DNA from: Nymphaea colorata
Lineage: Eukaryota; Streptophyta; Magnoliopsida; Nymphaeales; Nymphaeaceae
Assembly (NCBI RefSeq): GCF_008831285.2
Contig: NC_045144.1
Location: 1,054,001-1,118,000, forward strand
Reading direction: 5' to 3'
Length of the DNA stretch: 64,000 bases
Positions 11,851-23,345 of this stretch are shown here, piece after piece. The translations under genes and the position numbers were made by a program. Each line of letters begins with the position of its first letter. The first letter of the stretch is position 1. A model generated the notes under the pieces. The model searched no databases and was not told the origin of the DNA. It saw nothing but the letters and a program-made list of their open reading frames with translations.

Positions 11851-11910
11851 TTCTAAATTTGAATTTTAATGACAAGTTAAGAAAATCACAAAGAAGAGGA
11901 CAAGCCACTG

Positions 11911-12790
11911 TTAGAGTATATACATCATAAGAAAACATGCATATTAAGCCATGAATACTCTACCAATATTCTAAAATAACTTAAAATCAAGGAGGCTTCA
12001 ATTCAGAATTTTATAAAGAGGTTTTCTTCCTTTATTTTCAAAATAATTTTCGAGACCCTCTTTTGTTATTTTGATAACACATAAGGGTGTCTTTATGCAA
12101 TTTTAACTAAATATTTGGTTGCAAAACAAATTTAACTTTCGTAAGCCTCTTTATGAAAAATCTTTTACCAAAAACGTTGCGGCATTCATTTTCATTAAAT
12201 CTGATCAGGTTTTGGGAATATGTCAAAAATGGTGGAATAAATCTGCAATTTTTAATCTGAGACTATAAATTGGCTTCAACATGAGTATTTCTCATTTTTT
12301 GGTTGTACTTCTCTATCCTCTTTGAATTCTCTCTGCTAGGGTTTTGTCCGCCACTGTCCATAAAGCTGATTCTGGTGGCTAATGACCTACTAACCAGCGA
12401 GTATCGGCAACCTGCTAACCGGCAAGTATCATCGGCCTAAAAGAAAAAATGCAGCGAGGCGTAGGGAGCAACATTTGAGTAGTCATGGGTCCGCCTGAAA
12501 AAGGTAACAGTGACGTAGGGCTTCACCGCGCAGCGAGCCAGCCAGATTTGAAGGTCCAGCGAAACCATCTGCAGCGACTGAGGGTTGTTGTAAGTTCACC
12601 GGAAAGAGGCAGCAACAGATTCTCTGGCTGCATCAGAAGGGAAAAAAACAATGGCGGCTTCTCCAGCCACACCTGGCAGAATAAACAGCTATGGTGTTCA
12701 GTCACTCAAGCAGCAGACAGCTAGAAGGAGCGGTAGCAGATTCTCTGGTTAAGCTTCAAAAACTGGTAGTGGTGGTTTTCCAAGCTATCA
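11911..12790 (+). promoter_or_regulatory. TATA-bearing, leader-like sequence; possible LTR remnant
   Basis: A TATA box ('gactataaattggc', about 12263) is followed 30-70 bp later by a pyrimidine-rich leader containing 'ctctctgctagggttttg', a common start of plant 5' leaders. The GC content then rises over 12340-12780. The stretch 'cagattctctgg' occurs at 12616 and, one base different, at 12736. TGTTAGAG at 11911 is preceded by GCCAC, and GCCAC recurs after a CA at about 12666. This would fit an LTR with a 5-bp target duplication, but the match could be chance. I cannot tell a promoter of a lost gene from a solo LTR. Confidence 0.35.
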
Positions 12791-12942
12791 AGTAAACTAC
12801 TTTACACCCTTTTCCTCCTATTTTTTTGTTCATTTTCCTTTTTTTTCTTCTTTCGAGCGAGGAATCTCTATTATTTGTTTCAGAAGCACAATACTTCTCC
12901 TTATTTGTTATTGTTTGTAGATCATAAAAAAACAACATTCTA

Positions 12943-12944
<2 letters not shown>

Positions 12945-12990
<46 letters not shown>

Positions 12991-12991
12991 G

Positions 12992-13022
<31 letters not shown>

Positions 13023-13030
13023 GTATATAT

Positions 13031-13087
<57 letters not shown>
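12945..13087. repeat. Compound microsatellite (TA)n(GTAT)n(GA)n
   Basis: Alternating TA runs, two GTAT blocks and a final GA run. The open frames here are poly-Tyr/Ile artefacts. Confidence 0.95.
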
Positions 13088-13597
13088 ACAAAATAAAAAA
13101 TTAATATGAAAAATGAGTTTTAAATATATATTTCAGGCAGATTCGAGCAAGGCGAATTTCTTTTATGCCAACCAAATGTTAAATAACCAATCCAAGTCCA
13201 GCCCATCACAGACTGGATACCCAATTACTTATCTGGTACCCAACCCGGCAACCACCTTTGGTCTGCCAGCCGCAACAAAAGCTGTGGCCAGACCTATGAA
13301 GAAAGTATGAACAGACTTGACCTGTTGAAAAATGTATTAGACTTATGAAACAAGTAATCATGTCCAAGATCTACAATAAAGGTCAATTTTTATTTTATTT
13401 TATTTTTTTACGTATAGTTTTAGACAACGGTGGTTTCATTTGGAAAAGTATCTTATAAAATTCATCAGAAAACGACTGGATCAACAATTGGACTGTCAGA
13501 TCCAAGGATGATATGTCTATATAAAAAAACTGGCCACAGCTTTTGTGGTCCAATGATTTTTTTTTAATTTTGTGTTTTTAAAAACTTTCACAATAGA
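13088..13597. other. No gene recognised
   Basis: Contains a 65-codon open frame (13113-13310, +) with no family resemblance. 'gccacagcttttgtggtcc' at 13536 is nearly the reverse complement of 'caacaaaagctgtggccag' at 13274, a small inverted repeat 260 bp apart. Confidence 0.4.
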
Positions 13598-13605
13598 TGC
13601 ATTCT

Positions 13606-14044
13606 TAGGCTGCACAACGAGTCAAGCCAGCTCAAGTTTAACTCGAACTCGCTTGTCTAAACTCAACTCCAACTTTACTCATTTATAAACGTGTCGAGTT
13701 CGAGTTCAAGTATATGCTTGAAATGTTAAATGAGTCAAATTCGAGTTGTAAAAACTCGACTTGGCTCAATTGCATAGTAAAGGTTGAATTACAATGAGAA
13801 AAATATTTAGATGAATAGTAACTAAATGATTTAATCGAGTTAAACTAGCTAACAAAATGAGACATACTTAACATAAATGAGTTAAATGAGTCAAACGAGT
13901 CAAGTTCGAGCTGAATGTTGGATCACCGAATTGAGCTCAAACTTGTTTTATGGAGCTCAACTTGAGTTCGAGCTCAAATGTTTTGAGTAGAATCGAGTGT
14001 GAGGTGGCCCAACTTGATCTTGACTCAGCTCATGTACAGCCCTA
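13606..14044. mobile_element. hAT-type MITE with perfect 8-bp target duplication
   Basis: 439 bp with inverted ends: 'taggctgcacaacgagtcaa' on the left, and the reverse complement 'tagggctgtacatgagctga' on the right. The identical 8-mer TGCATTCT flanks it (13598-13605 and 14045-14052). An 8-bp duplication with TAGGGCTG-like ends fits hAT. The interior is made of variations on 'gagttcgagctc' and 'aaatgagttaaatgagtca'. There is no transposase. At least three related copies or fragments lie in the window. Confidence 0.88.
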
Positions 14045-14874
14045 TGCATTCTGGAAGTCATGATCATGTGGCAACTGACTGCACCTTTTGCTATATTTTT
14101 TAATGATGTAAAACTTTATATATCCCCGCTACTCAAAATCCTTCATTCTCTCTCTTTTGACAATTGCCAGCATGTTCAGTTTTTAGGCCTGTTTTAATAT
14201 ATTTAGTTGACAAGACTTAATGTCCCATTATAATGCGAGTATCCCGCGAGGAAAAGGGAAAAAAGTAATGGATGAGAGATAAAGAGCAGGTGCCAATAAA
14301 ATGTTGATGCATAACAAAATTTGGGGACAAGAAGTCCTCTAGATACAAGAAAAAACCGCAAAAATAGAATTGAATAAAAAAATATACAAGTCAACAGCGG
14401 TCCATAAAAACAAATTTCGGTGAGGTGAGGAATGAGAGAGAACATACTGAGGTTGGAAGAGTCTAGCTAGTTGGGAGAGAGTGAGTTGAATTTATTTGGA
14501 CAAAAACGAATTTTGGTTCACATCATGTTAAGTACATAAAAAAATTCAATTATTCATAAATATGAGCCAAAATTTGTGTGGGCTTCTCTAGTATTGAATT
14601 ATTGCGCTTCTTCAATTTAATAATGCATAAATCTGAAGCATGTAGAAAAAATCATCTTGATATCGTCATTGAGATATTTTGGATAGACGTTGTTCAGCAT
14701 GTATAAATACACTTATTTAGGGACTTAATTCAAAAGAGAAAAGTGGGGAACTGATTTTTTTTCCTTTTTTGTGGATAGGCATTCTCTTGGATGAACTGCC
14801 TCGTGTTTCCTCATCCTTCTTTCGTTGCCATAATGCAGTCGATATTTTTGCTTATTTTTCACAAAACATCTGCT

Positions 14875-15060
14875 TCAGGTTGGAGGATGATACCTTATAA
14901 ACTTACCTTTGCCCCCGTGTCTAAGGGTTCAGGGCATGCTTTGAGGACCTAAGTGGCAGCCGTGCCATCATCTGCAGTCCAAGAGAGCAGTAACCATCCA
15001 AATCAAGCCAACAATACACCACTTACATGCCGACCGGCTCGACCAGTTATGCTACACTTT
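14875..15060 (-). mobile_element. Possible tRNA-derived SINE, minus strand (in copy A)
   Basis: On the minus strand 'TAGCATAACTGG' fits a pol III A box (TRGYNNANNNGG), and about 35 nt later 'GGCTTGATTTGG' resembles a B box. The same unit is in copy B (32115-32303), where the boxes read 'TAGCATAGCTGG' and 'AGCTTGATTTCC'. It therefore predates the duplication. No tail or target duplication could be fixed. Confidence 0.4.
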
Positions 15061-17049
15061 TGTCGGAACTTGTTGAACATGTAGTTGTATAGTAGTCTAA
15101 TACAGCTCCTATTCCAAATCTATTTACTAAGCCTGAGCCCAGTTTTGAATATAAATTTTCATTAGATCAAAATCCAATCTCTGAACCAAAATCTGGAATC
15201 CAAATTAGAATCAGATCCAGAAAGCTTTTTTTGGCATAAGAATTGCCTGGATCCACATTCTTCTGTGTTAAAGTTATACTGATCTGACAGCAATACGTTA
15301 GCTGTCAGATTTGAAATTCAAACCAAACCCCAATGGAAAAAAGCAGGCCTGTTGGACATATGCCCAACCATGAAGCTTATCATTTACATCCATAAGCCTT
15401 GCTCTGTTTGGCTCTCCAGCATAGAGAAATGACTGAAACGTGGATGGCGAACAATAATGCAACATTCTGAAGGCTACATATATTTTTCAGCTTTAATTAA
15501 CCACACGATCATTCAAGTTAATTCCAGGTTGACCCCAGAAATACATGCGTGCTTGAACAGATTAATTTCATTGGATGCACAAATAATTAAGTTAGTGTAC
15601 AGTTCTATAAAATGCATGTGGAAATTTGGAAACTAATATCACAAACATCCTTATCAGGAAAATACCAGTGGGGTTTTCTCAAGTATTTTTCAGTAAAGTT
15701 GTTTTTCATTTGAAAATTTTTGGGAAAAATCACAAGATTTTCCTTATATTTTTACTTGTTTTCTCATAAATATGGCCAGATTAGTGAAAATCTTGCGATA
15801 TCTGTGACAGTGGTGGAAACAATGTTGATATATTTATAGAAATCCTATATATTATCAATACAAATAAGTTAATAAACAATTCCGGAAGATTTTGCCAAAA
15901 TTTTATTTGCAACAGCAAGATCTCATTTAATAATTGAAATGTAGCTGTGAGACTTGGCCTTGGAGGTGATTAGAAAAAGAACCTGTAAGTAAATGGAAGC
16001 TTAGAAACAGAGAACAAGAACTAATGTCCGTTAATTTATTTACATATTTGATATATGGCCATGCATAATTGATTTACAGAAGATGGGTCGAACCCACTTG
16101 TCTTTTTGGTGTCCTTTATCAAAAGCAAGACTTAAATTAAGCGTATGTCCACTTTATTTGCAAAAGTTAATTAAACAACAAAAACACATTTATCACAAAT
16201 CAACAAAGGACATAATCTAATTGAACCGACAGCATCAAAATTGAGAAATATGGATCTAAAATGAAGCACTTTTTTTTTTTTCTTTGTCTATGTTTATGAT
16301 TTTTTCTTAAACATGTTTGCATCTTTTCCAAAAAACAAATTATGAAAGAAATAGTAGGCATGAGTGCGTAAAAGTTAATGTATGCTCCTTTTCTAGTGGA
16401 GGGATTCAGAAGATCCTAGACGTAAGACATTATGCAATGAAATGCATGGACAGATCTATGCGGCGCCCTCTTTTCCCTCTATGAGAAAGGGAGGAGTAGT
16501 CTTTGCTAAACTTTTTAAGTGAAGTAAAGCTTTTCTGATTTACTTGGCCAAGTAAATTCCTTGTTGAAGGAATTAAGATCCTAGTATCACTAGTTTCCGT
16601 GGGGTATATTATGCTATCTCTTTGAATGGAGAAGATGATAAGTTTTGTGGATTAATGGACAGGAGGCATCCTCACTGAAATGTAATGACATTTACAATTA
16701 TATCGGGAGGAAGGACCAGAAAGACCCATTGAGATGTGCATGTTTTGAAAGAAGCTCCCAACTATGGATTGAATCCAGTGGTTTGGGGTATTACTAGCGA
16801 CCAGCAAGATGCCCAGTTTTGAAAGGGATGCAGAAACAGTTGATGAAAGTCCTGTGTTTTGTGGGCCGGAAGTTCAATATTAATATTCGTACCAACTCTC
16901 CTTGCAAGAAAGGATGAAAGGTGGTGGAAGCAGAAGTTTCGCATGCTTTTGGTCAAGAATTGTTGGTCTATGTGTCTTAACAGTCTACAACTTGTGGCAG
17001 AAAGAAATGTGGGCTTACATGATAATGACTGTGGAGGCGGTAGCAATGG

Positions 17050-17446
17050 ATCGAGTTAACTCGAACAGACTTCAACTTGCTTGAAAAAACTCTACTCAAC
17101 TTGAATAATTTATAAATGAGTTGAGTTCGAGTTTAAATTTATGTGTAAAATGTTAAATGAGTCAATTTCAAGTTGTAAGAACTCATCTTGTTTAAACTTG
17201 GCTTGCCTCAACTATGTAAAAGTGGTTCATCATAGTTGAATTAGTTACATGAGTTAACGAGTTGGCGAGTTAAAAAAAAAAAAAAAAAGTAGGTTAAGAT
17301 AAATGAGTTAACTGAGTTGAGCTAATTCTCGACACCATATAGTCGAATCGAGCTCGAGTGTGTGCTGTGGTTCCAATTGAGCTCGAGCTCGAGTTTTTTG
17401 AGATGAGTCAAGATCCAGCTGGCCCCAAGTTGGCTCGTGTACAACC
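17050..17446. mobile_element. hAT-type MITE, second copy
   Basis: Same interior as the 13606-14044 element: 'gagttcgagtttaaattta', 'aaaatgttaaatgagtca', then 'gagctcgagctcgag'. It has a similar right end, 'ggctcgtgtacaaccctg'. The left end is worn and no clean target duplication is visible. It sits at the same point of copy A as the fragment at 33890 in copy B, so insertion came before duplication. An A-run occupies 17273-17288. Confidence 0.75.
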
Positions 17447-18202
17447 CTGGTGGTGGTGGATTATTGGCTAGAATATTTTGGGAGGATTTGGAACAACTTG
17501 TGATGGCAGCTTCTTGGCGGGTGAAATGAAATCTCTCTTTGGCTGAATAGAGGTCGGATTCTCCTCATTCCTGATCTCCCTTTTATCAGCATTGGGTAAG
17601 GTGGAAGTGGGCCAGAAAACACCTATGCATTTGTGAGGTTCCAGTGGAGTGCTATGGGCAGTTACGAGCACCAGCCCCACAAATTTTTGCTATATTTATA
17701 TATGTACCTTTGATTCTTTAGTTATTTGTAAATATTAAAGCCCCTTAAAGTATGAGAATGATTTAAATAATGCCCATCAGCTAAAAATTGCTAGTTCCAC
17801 CACTGTTTTTTTTTTTATAGCCACAAATGGGTAGAGATCTTCATATATCCAATTTGAATTGGATATTTGACCATTCCAACAAAATCAGATATAAAAAGAT
17901 TAATATCTAATTAAGAAATTGAATTGAATTGATCAAATATACATAAATATCTGATCCAATTTGTATGCAGATTCAGACTTCCTATATCCAATCCTCTTAC
18001 ATGCATTTTGAAAATCGGTTGGATTCAGTCCAAAATTCGCATTTGGATTCAGATATGATTTCTCTTTATTTGTACTCAAATCGGAGTACATGGATATCCA
18101 AAAAATTGGATACGTTTAAGATATATCCTATTGGAATCCAATCCTTGACATCCCTATAAATAAGGAACATCTGATTTTCTAATGGGCATTCCTTTGAATT
18201 TC

Positions 18203-18412
18203 CTATGGCATTGCTGCTTTGCTGGTAAATGCAGAGGACAGGATGGCATGCATGTAGCTAGTGAAATTGTTCAATAGAGGTGGTTGAAATTCATATGATG
18301 CTTCTTGGGGAATTCCTGTTGCGATTCTCAATGATATCCTTGTCCATACTGAAAAGGCTTCCTTGTCTTCTTCATTTTCAGTCAGATTCAAACAGGAAAA
18401 GAAGGTTCCCAA
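18203..18412 (-). other. Unrecognised 69-codon open frame
   Basis: The frame reads through without repeats ('NENEEDKEAF'-like acidic stretch, then 'LRIATGIPQEASYEFQPP'). Its composition would suit an exon, but I recognise no family and no clear splice sites. It lies at the right edge of duplication copy A and could be a chance frame. Confidence 0.2.
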
Positions 18413-18419
18413 TCAAGGG

Positions 18420-19537
18420 TTCCCCCAGAATAACAGATCAATAGATGAATTAGCGGATCACAGGGCTAAGTCGAAGCATGTGTCACTTTGCGAGGGCTTT
18501 TTGGGCTTTGCTAATCTAATCCCCTGATCAATGAACCTACAAAATCCCTCAAATTGGGATTATTTGAAGTAATATACAAAAATGTACATATATATATATA
18601 CATATATAATCTGTTTAGTTTTATGAAGTACTGGAACCAATCAAACTAAGTATTAAATCTATAATTAAAATTAGAGGGGTGTGGTTGAGTAGAATGTTAG
18701 GACTATTAGAAAGAATAAAAGAGATATTAAATGGGGATAGGAGATGCAAAAGAGTCGCCCTTTGTCCTTTGGGTAACAGTAAATTTGAATGGAAATTATG
18801 GGGCCATCAAAAAGGGCTTATTAAGCTTGAGTAAATGGCATTTTAGCCTTCTACTCGCTGCTATCATAGTGAAAAAAGCTTTTGTAAAGATTGGAGAGAG
18901 AATGAGATACCTTCTATTTGCTTGTTGCATCTCTGGTTGAATTCTACATTGAGGACAATGACTTGTTCTATTATCATCTCAACCACAAAGTGTTAGAGAA
19001 GGATGCTAGTGGGTTGCTGATTCAAATAGTCTCCGTTCAGGTAAGTGCTCTACTTAATTTGGGTTGGCAATCATTAACGCATAGATATGGTTATGTGCAA
19101 AAGGGTTATGTGGTAATCTGGATTTATATGATTATGTATGTGTAGTACAAGGAAGGAAAAAAAACTGATCGGTCATAGTCAATCAGGACTGTCTCGATCC
19201 ATAAATTTCTCAAGTACATATTTAGAAACAGTAACAAGCCCATGTTTGGACACCTATGCAATTTTAAATAAGTATGTTATGATCAGATCTTAAATATATA
19301 CACATCTATATGTCACACAGGTGTAAAGAGAGAGCGAGTGCAGCAACTATCATAAACTAGAGTGTTGGTAGATTGCGTTTAGAGTACATAGATCCACACA
19401 CAGATTGAGTGAAAAAACCTTATATTTTTCAGGTATAGAAATATTTAGACCTAAGTGCAGCATGTAGTTCTCAGATATTTAATATATTTAAATGTATACA
19501 AAGATATGTCAATGTATATGCATGCAAAATAATACAT

Positions 19538-19581
<44 letters not shown>

Positions 19582-19735
19582 GATGCTTTCGATAATATGC
19601 AAAGCAAAGCGTGTGTTCTTTGTTGAGTAAGGAATGATGTTATTTGTATTAAAGTCATGTTAAAACTGATGTAGTGCATAATTTTGTGAGACATGTCTAC
19701 TAACTTTAAGGAAAACAAAGCGAGAAGATGTTATT
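18420..19735. other. No gene recognised
   Basis: AT-rich DNA with TA microsatellites at 18588-18606 and 19533-19580. Short forward frames at 18731-19145 have no family resemblance. Confidence 0.45.
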
Positions 19736-19737
19736 TG

Positions 19738-20455
19738 TCTACATGTCAATCATAAGGATACATCAATTATAAGATAATATTGTCATTACATGTATATATA
19801 TGACAATCATATAAATGTATCAGATTTGAGAAGAGATTGACCTTACCTGAACAACTATATGGATATATCAGAGACAATATATATGACAATTCTATGAGTA
19901 CATCATGAATGAGATAATACAGTTGTTAAACATATATATATGACAATCATATGGATATTTCATATATGAGATAATGTTGTTGTTACATATTTATATATGA
20001 CAATCATATGAATATATCATAGATAGATAATGTTGTTGTTACATACATATATATGACAATCATATGAATGTATCATACATGAGATAATATTGTTTTTGCT
20101 TGAATATTTATGAAAATCATATTGATATATCAAAGATGAGATAATACTGTTTGTACAAGAACATATATGACAACCATATGGATATATCAGAGATGAGATC
20201 ATACTGTTCTTGATTGAATATATATGACAACTATATGGATATATGAGAGATGAGATAATGTCGTTCTTACCTATCAATTTGACAATCATATATACATGTT
20301 AGAGCAAGAGATAAATATTGCCATACATATATATCCCTGGCAGCTATTTGTGCACGTTAAAATTGAGATAATGCTGCTCATACATATGTATATTCAGGGA
20401 CACTTGGACAATCTTATGGACACATTTGAGCATCGATAATGTTGTTCATAAAAAT
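19738..20455 (+). repeat. AT-rich minisatellite, 56-57-bp unit, about 11-12 copies
   Basis: The landmark 'tgacaatcatatg' recurs at 19942, 19998, 20054, 20111, 20168, 20225 and 20280, a step of 55-57 bp, with earlier degenerate units at 19744, 19801 and 19884. Each unit also contains 'gagataatRttgtt'. Units after 20330 are weaker. The repeat makes a pseudo-periodic minus-strand open frame that should not be taken for a protein. Confidence 0.9.
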
Positions 20456-20709
20456 GTTATATTGCAGGTGTAAATGAAATGGAATTGGAAAGATTCTCTC
20501 CCCTAAGATATGCTGAGCAATAATGCCTATTGTAACCCAATCTAATTAGAATGATCAAAACTCTGTATGGGTAATATATTTTTAGGTAGTTGAACTTGTT
20601 GGTCTTGAAACTTATGCTCCAGGCTGGGTTTCATGAGGAATTACTTGAATATGGTTTGATATGACGAATCCTTTGTTCATATACAATAAAACACCAAATA
20701 TATCTTATG

Positions 20710-21616
20710 CTATGGCACATGTGGTTGCGGGTGGAATTTGGTGGCTGGTTTGTCGGAGGTTATGGGGAGGCATCAGCTCATTGTAGCTGCCAATTCCTCC
20801 ATGCGCACTCAACTGAACATATCGTATTGGGCGACACAAGGGCCTGAGATTTTGTTTCTATTTTTGTAGAGAGCAAGGTCTCTCCTGGTTCCTCAACCCG
20901 AGTACCTAGAGAGGCTGGCCTACCACTTGGGCTAAGGTTGGGTGGTTGGACCATGCTGCTGTTGTGGAGTGCCTAGTGAAGATTACCCTTGGTCTTTGTA
21001 GAGTGCCTAGTGAAGATTGGTTATGTTCTGCATGTGTTTGTGCCTACATGGATTTTTGCTGATGCTCGTCACTATAATCATGATTGGTAGTTGTTAGACT
21101 ATCGATGTATCTTCTCAACCCACATTGATTCGTGTTACTACATTTGTGGTAGTAAGTTTAGCCTTGGTGATGCTTAAGATTTCAGCTCATAGGTGGTGGT
21201 CTTGAGCTACATATTGGTTTTTGTTTGAGATAAATGTATATCTATTTTGTCAAACCATGCCCTACCCATGATCAGATATTTACCCCTTTTTCCCTTCTAT
21301 CTCTACAGGTAGTCCTTGATTGACTAATGGCTTTTGGGATAGACTCCCTCAGTTTTGTGACAGACTACCATTGGTGATATAGGCATTCAGTCGAGTCTAG
21401 GATTATTTTTGTGACTTTGTTTTCATTGAGTCATTGTAGTATTTTGTTTGGACTCTGCATGGTTCTTGTAACCCCGTTCTTCTTGTTGGATCTTTCTTTG
21501 CCTTGGTCATTACCTAAGATTTGATTTGACCTTTAAGACTTGATGTTTATTTTGTAATATATCTATATATTCCTTGTACATGAAAAAAAGATTGTCTCAA
21601 AATTTAGCTCGTGACA
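20710..21616 (+). mobile_element. LTR of a Ty3/gypsy element (copy 1), 5'-truncated
   Basis: Colinear with 53300-54225. Shared landmarks are 'gggcgRcacaagggcYYg', 'cctcaacccgagtRcctaga' and a 'ggtggttggaccMtgctgct' block, down to an end '...agctcgtgaca'. Copy 2 ends '...gggtcatgaca', a matching LTR 3' terminus. In copy 1 gypsy gag follows about 470 bp later, which supports the LTR reading. A 36-bp direct repeat ('agtgcctagtgaagatt...') occurs at 20969 and 21002. Confidence 0.7.
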
Positions 21617-22084
21617 ACTTTTATATCATCGTACCCAATGCCTAGTGCCAATCGCAAAAAAAAATGAGGAAAGTCATCTGAGCCTAGTGTAGAAGGGTGT
21701 TTGTATTTGAGTTTCGGAAAAGGCCCAAAGATCTGAACTAACGTAGAATTATGTTTAGATATGGACATAAAGAAAAATTCATGATGTGCCCCATGAATGT
21801 GTGATTCAGATGGCACACACTCGAGGTGGAAAAATGGGGGGTAGAAGTTGTATTCCAAGCAATGATGGAGACCAAAATAGAAATACCAACCTTTTTGGAT
21901 CTCGAGCACCATTGAAAGCATCCAGTAGCAGTAGGAGTTTATCATGCATACTTTACAAATGATCTCGGGATTGATGCATGATCTTGTGCAAAGTACTCCT
22001 TTTGGCAGAAGCAGTGTGGAGACTATCATAATCAAGAACCATAAACCTAGAGGTATAAAGCACGGAGTTTATGAATCTATAACC

Positions 22085-22860
22085 ACTAGAGTTAAATGGA
22101 AATGGTACTACGAATGATGCCAAGGATTGGTTGAAGGAGATCGAGAAAATCTTCGCCACTTTAAACATGCTTGATGAAAGAAGGTTCAATTTGGAACCTT
22201 TATACTAAAAGGAGATGTCAAGGAATGTTGGCAAACGTAGAGTGAGGTGAAGTTCACCAAACAGGAGATTACATGGAATGATTTCAAGGACATTTTTAAA
22301 AATGCCTACACCAGCCTTCACATGATAGAGGTGTATGCAAGAATTCTTGGAATTGGAGAAAGGGAGCATGAGTTTGCATGAATATGTGGTCAAATTTCGA
22401 CATTTGGAGAAATATTGTCCACATATTTACACTACGGATGCAGATAGAGTACATAAATTTGTGAGAGGATTTAAAGATAGGCTGAGGAGCAAGGTGATGG
22501 GCAGTCATCCAAGAGATTTGGATAATGTCATTGACATAGCTACATGCTTTGAAGAGGATTGGGACAGATGTCCTGGAATAAGCAAGAAAAGTGGATTCTT
22601 CAAGCCAAGACTGAAGGTAAATCAGTTCAAGAGGATCCACAGTGATACAGAGAAGCCTGGGAGAAGTTCAAAAAGTAGAGATTGTCACCACCTAAGAGGA
22701 ATGATGAGTGTCCCAAGTGTCAATGTCAGTACCCTGGTAAACCATGGTACCAAGACACAGGAACATGTTTATATTGCAGTACCAAGGGACATTTTATTCG
22801 AGAATGTCCAAAGAAAAAAGAGGCAGAGCAAAAAAGAGAAGGAATAACCAACTTGTAGAG
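22085..22860 (+). pseudogene. Ty3/gypsy gag with CCHC zinc knuckle
   Basis: The first piece (about 22095-22195) reads 'NDAKDWLKEIEKIFATL', the opening of the retrotransposon gag domain. After frameshifts the main open stretch (22335-22847) reads 'EFLELEKGSMSLHEYVVKF', then 'VHKFVRGFKDRLRSKV'. In a second frame at about 22765-22805 lies 'CLYCSTKGHFIREC', an intact CX2CX4HX4C knuckle. The knuckle packages RNA. Stops at the first junction and a frame change before the knuckle make this a pseudogene. Confidence 0.88.
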
Positions 22861-22939
22861 ATGAAGGTACCAATACGAGTCCATGCTAACAATATAGAGG
22901 ATACCACCATAGAGGATCTCAAATCAAATGATCTCATTG

Positions 22940-23345
22940 AAGGTATACTTCAACTCTCATTGGGCACATGTTATTTTTTACTCTAGAGCAACATGTTCTT
23001 TTATTTCAAAGAGAAATGTTGAATGTTTAGAAGTAGAAGAAAAGAGCATGCCATATGGATTGTTAGACCTTACACCAGTAGAAAACAAAGTGCTTACATA
23101 ACATATATAGAAGACATCAAAATTGAAATACAAGGATACGTGCTACCTGCTCAGTTAGTGGTGATCAATATATTGATCCTAGAATAGATTGGTTATAATT
23201 CCACTATGTGAACATTGACTGCAAGAAGAAGAAATTGAAGATCTTTGTGCAAAATGATCAAAATGTCAAATTTGGAGTGAAGAAGCTTTAGGGTGAAAGA
23301 AAGATAATTGTCCTATCGATCAAAGCAAGAAAATACACGAAAGAA
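22940..23345 (+). pseudogene. Ty3/gypsy aspartic protease remnant
   Basis: In the frame starting near 22965 the translation reads 'SRATCSFISKRNVECLEVEE', matching the gypsy protease 'DSGATHSFIS' region with the catalytic Asp lost. Further on come a 'LPAQLVVINI'-like block and 'NIDCKKKKLKIF' (about 23205-23250) in broken frames. Similarity fades after about 23345. No RT follows, so the element is cut here. Confidence 0.7.

Larger units (their letters stand above)
7278..11860 (-). mobile_element. Ty1/copia retrotransposon, near full length internally, dead
   Basis: Read on the minus strand the order is gag (11850 to 11100), protease (10960-10660), integrase (10545-9826), RT (9560-8400), RNase H (8300-7890), purine tract (7745-7732), 3' LTR (7731-7278). 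Every domain is broken by stops or frameshifts. The DNA to the right of gag bears no resemblance to the 3' LTR and no tRNA primer site is visible, so the 5' LTR is lost or replaced. Confidence 0.88.
14215..18215 (+). repeat. Segmental duplication, copy A
   Basis: Colinear with 31490-34315 (copy B), same orientation, about 17 kb apart. Shared blocks include 14466-15500 with 31500-32750, 16166-16370 with 32775-33005, 16851-17030 with 33690-33880, the following hAT copy, and 17930-18215 with 34120-34315. Copy A alone carries about 245 bp (14225-14465) and about 640 bp (15510-16160), and different DNA at 16400-16850. A TATAAATAC box at 14701-14709 is conserved in copy B. No coding function is seen. 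Confidence 0.85.

Noticed and set aside
12756-13091. 111-codon minus-strand open frame rich in Tyr-Ile
   Set aside because: Produced by the TA/GTAT microsatellite.
20017-20289. Minus-strand open frame with repeating 'SSLIYPY' peptide
   Set aside because: Artefact of the 56-57-bp minisatellite; unit length is not a multiple of three overall.
21604-22035. 143-codon minus-strand open frame
   Set aside because: Antisense to the leader of the gypsy element; no family resemblance.
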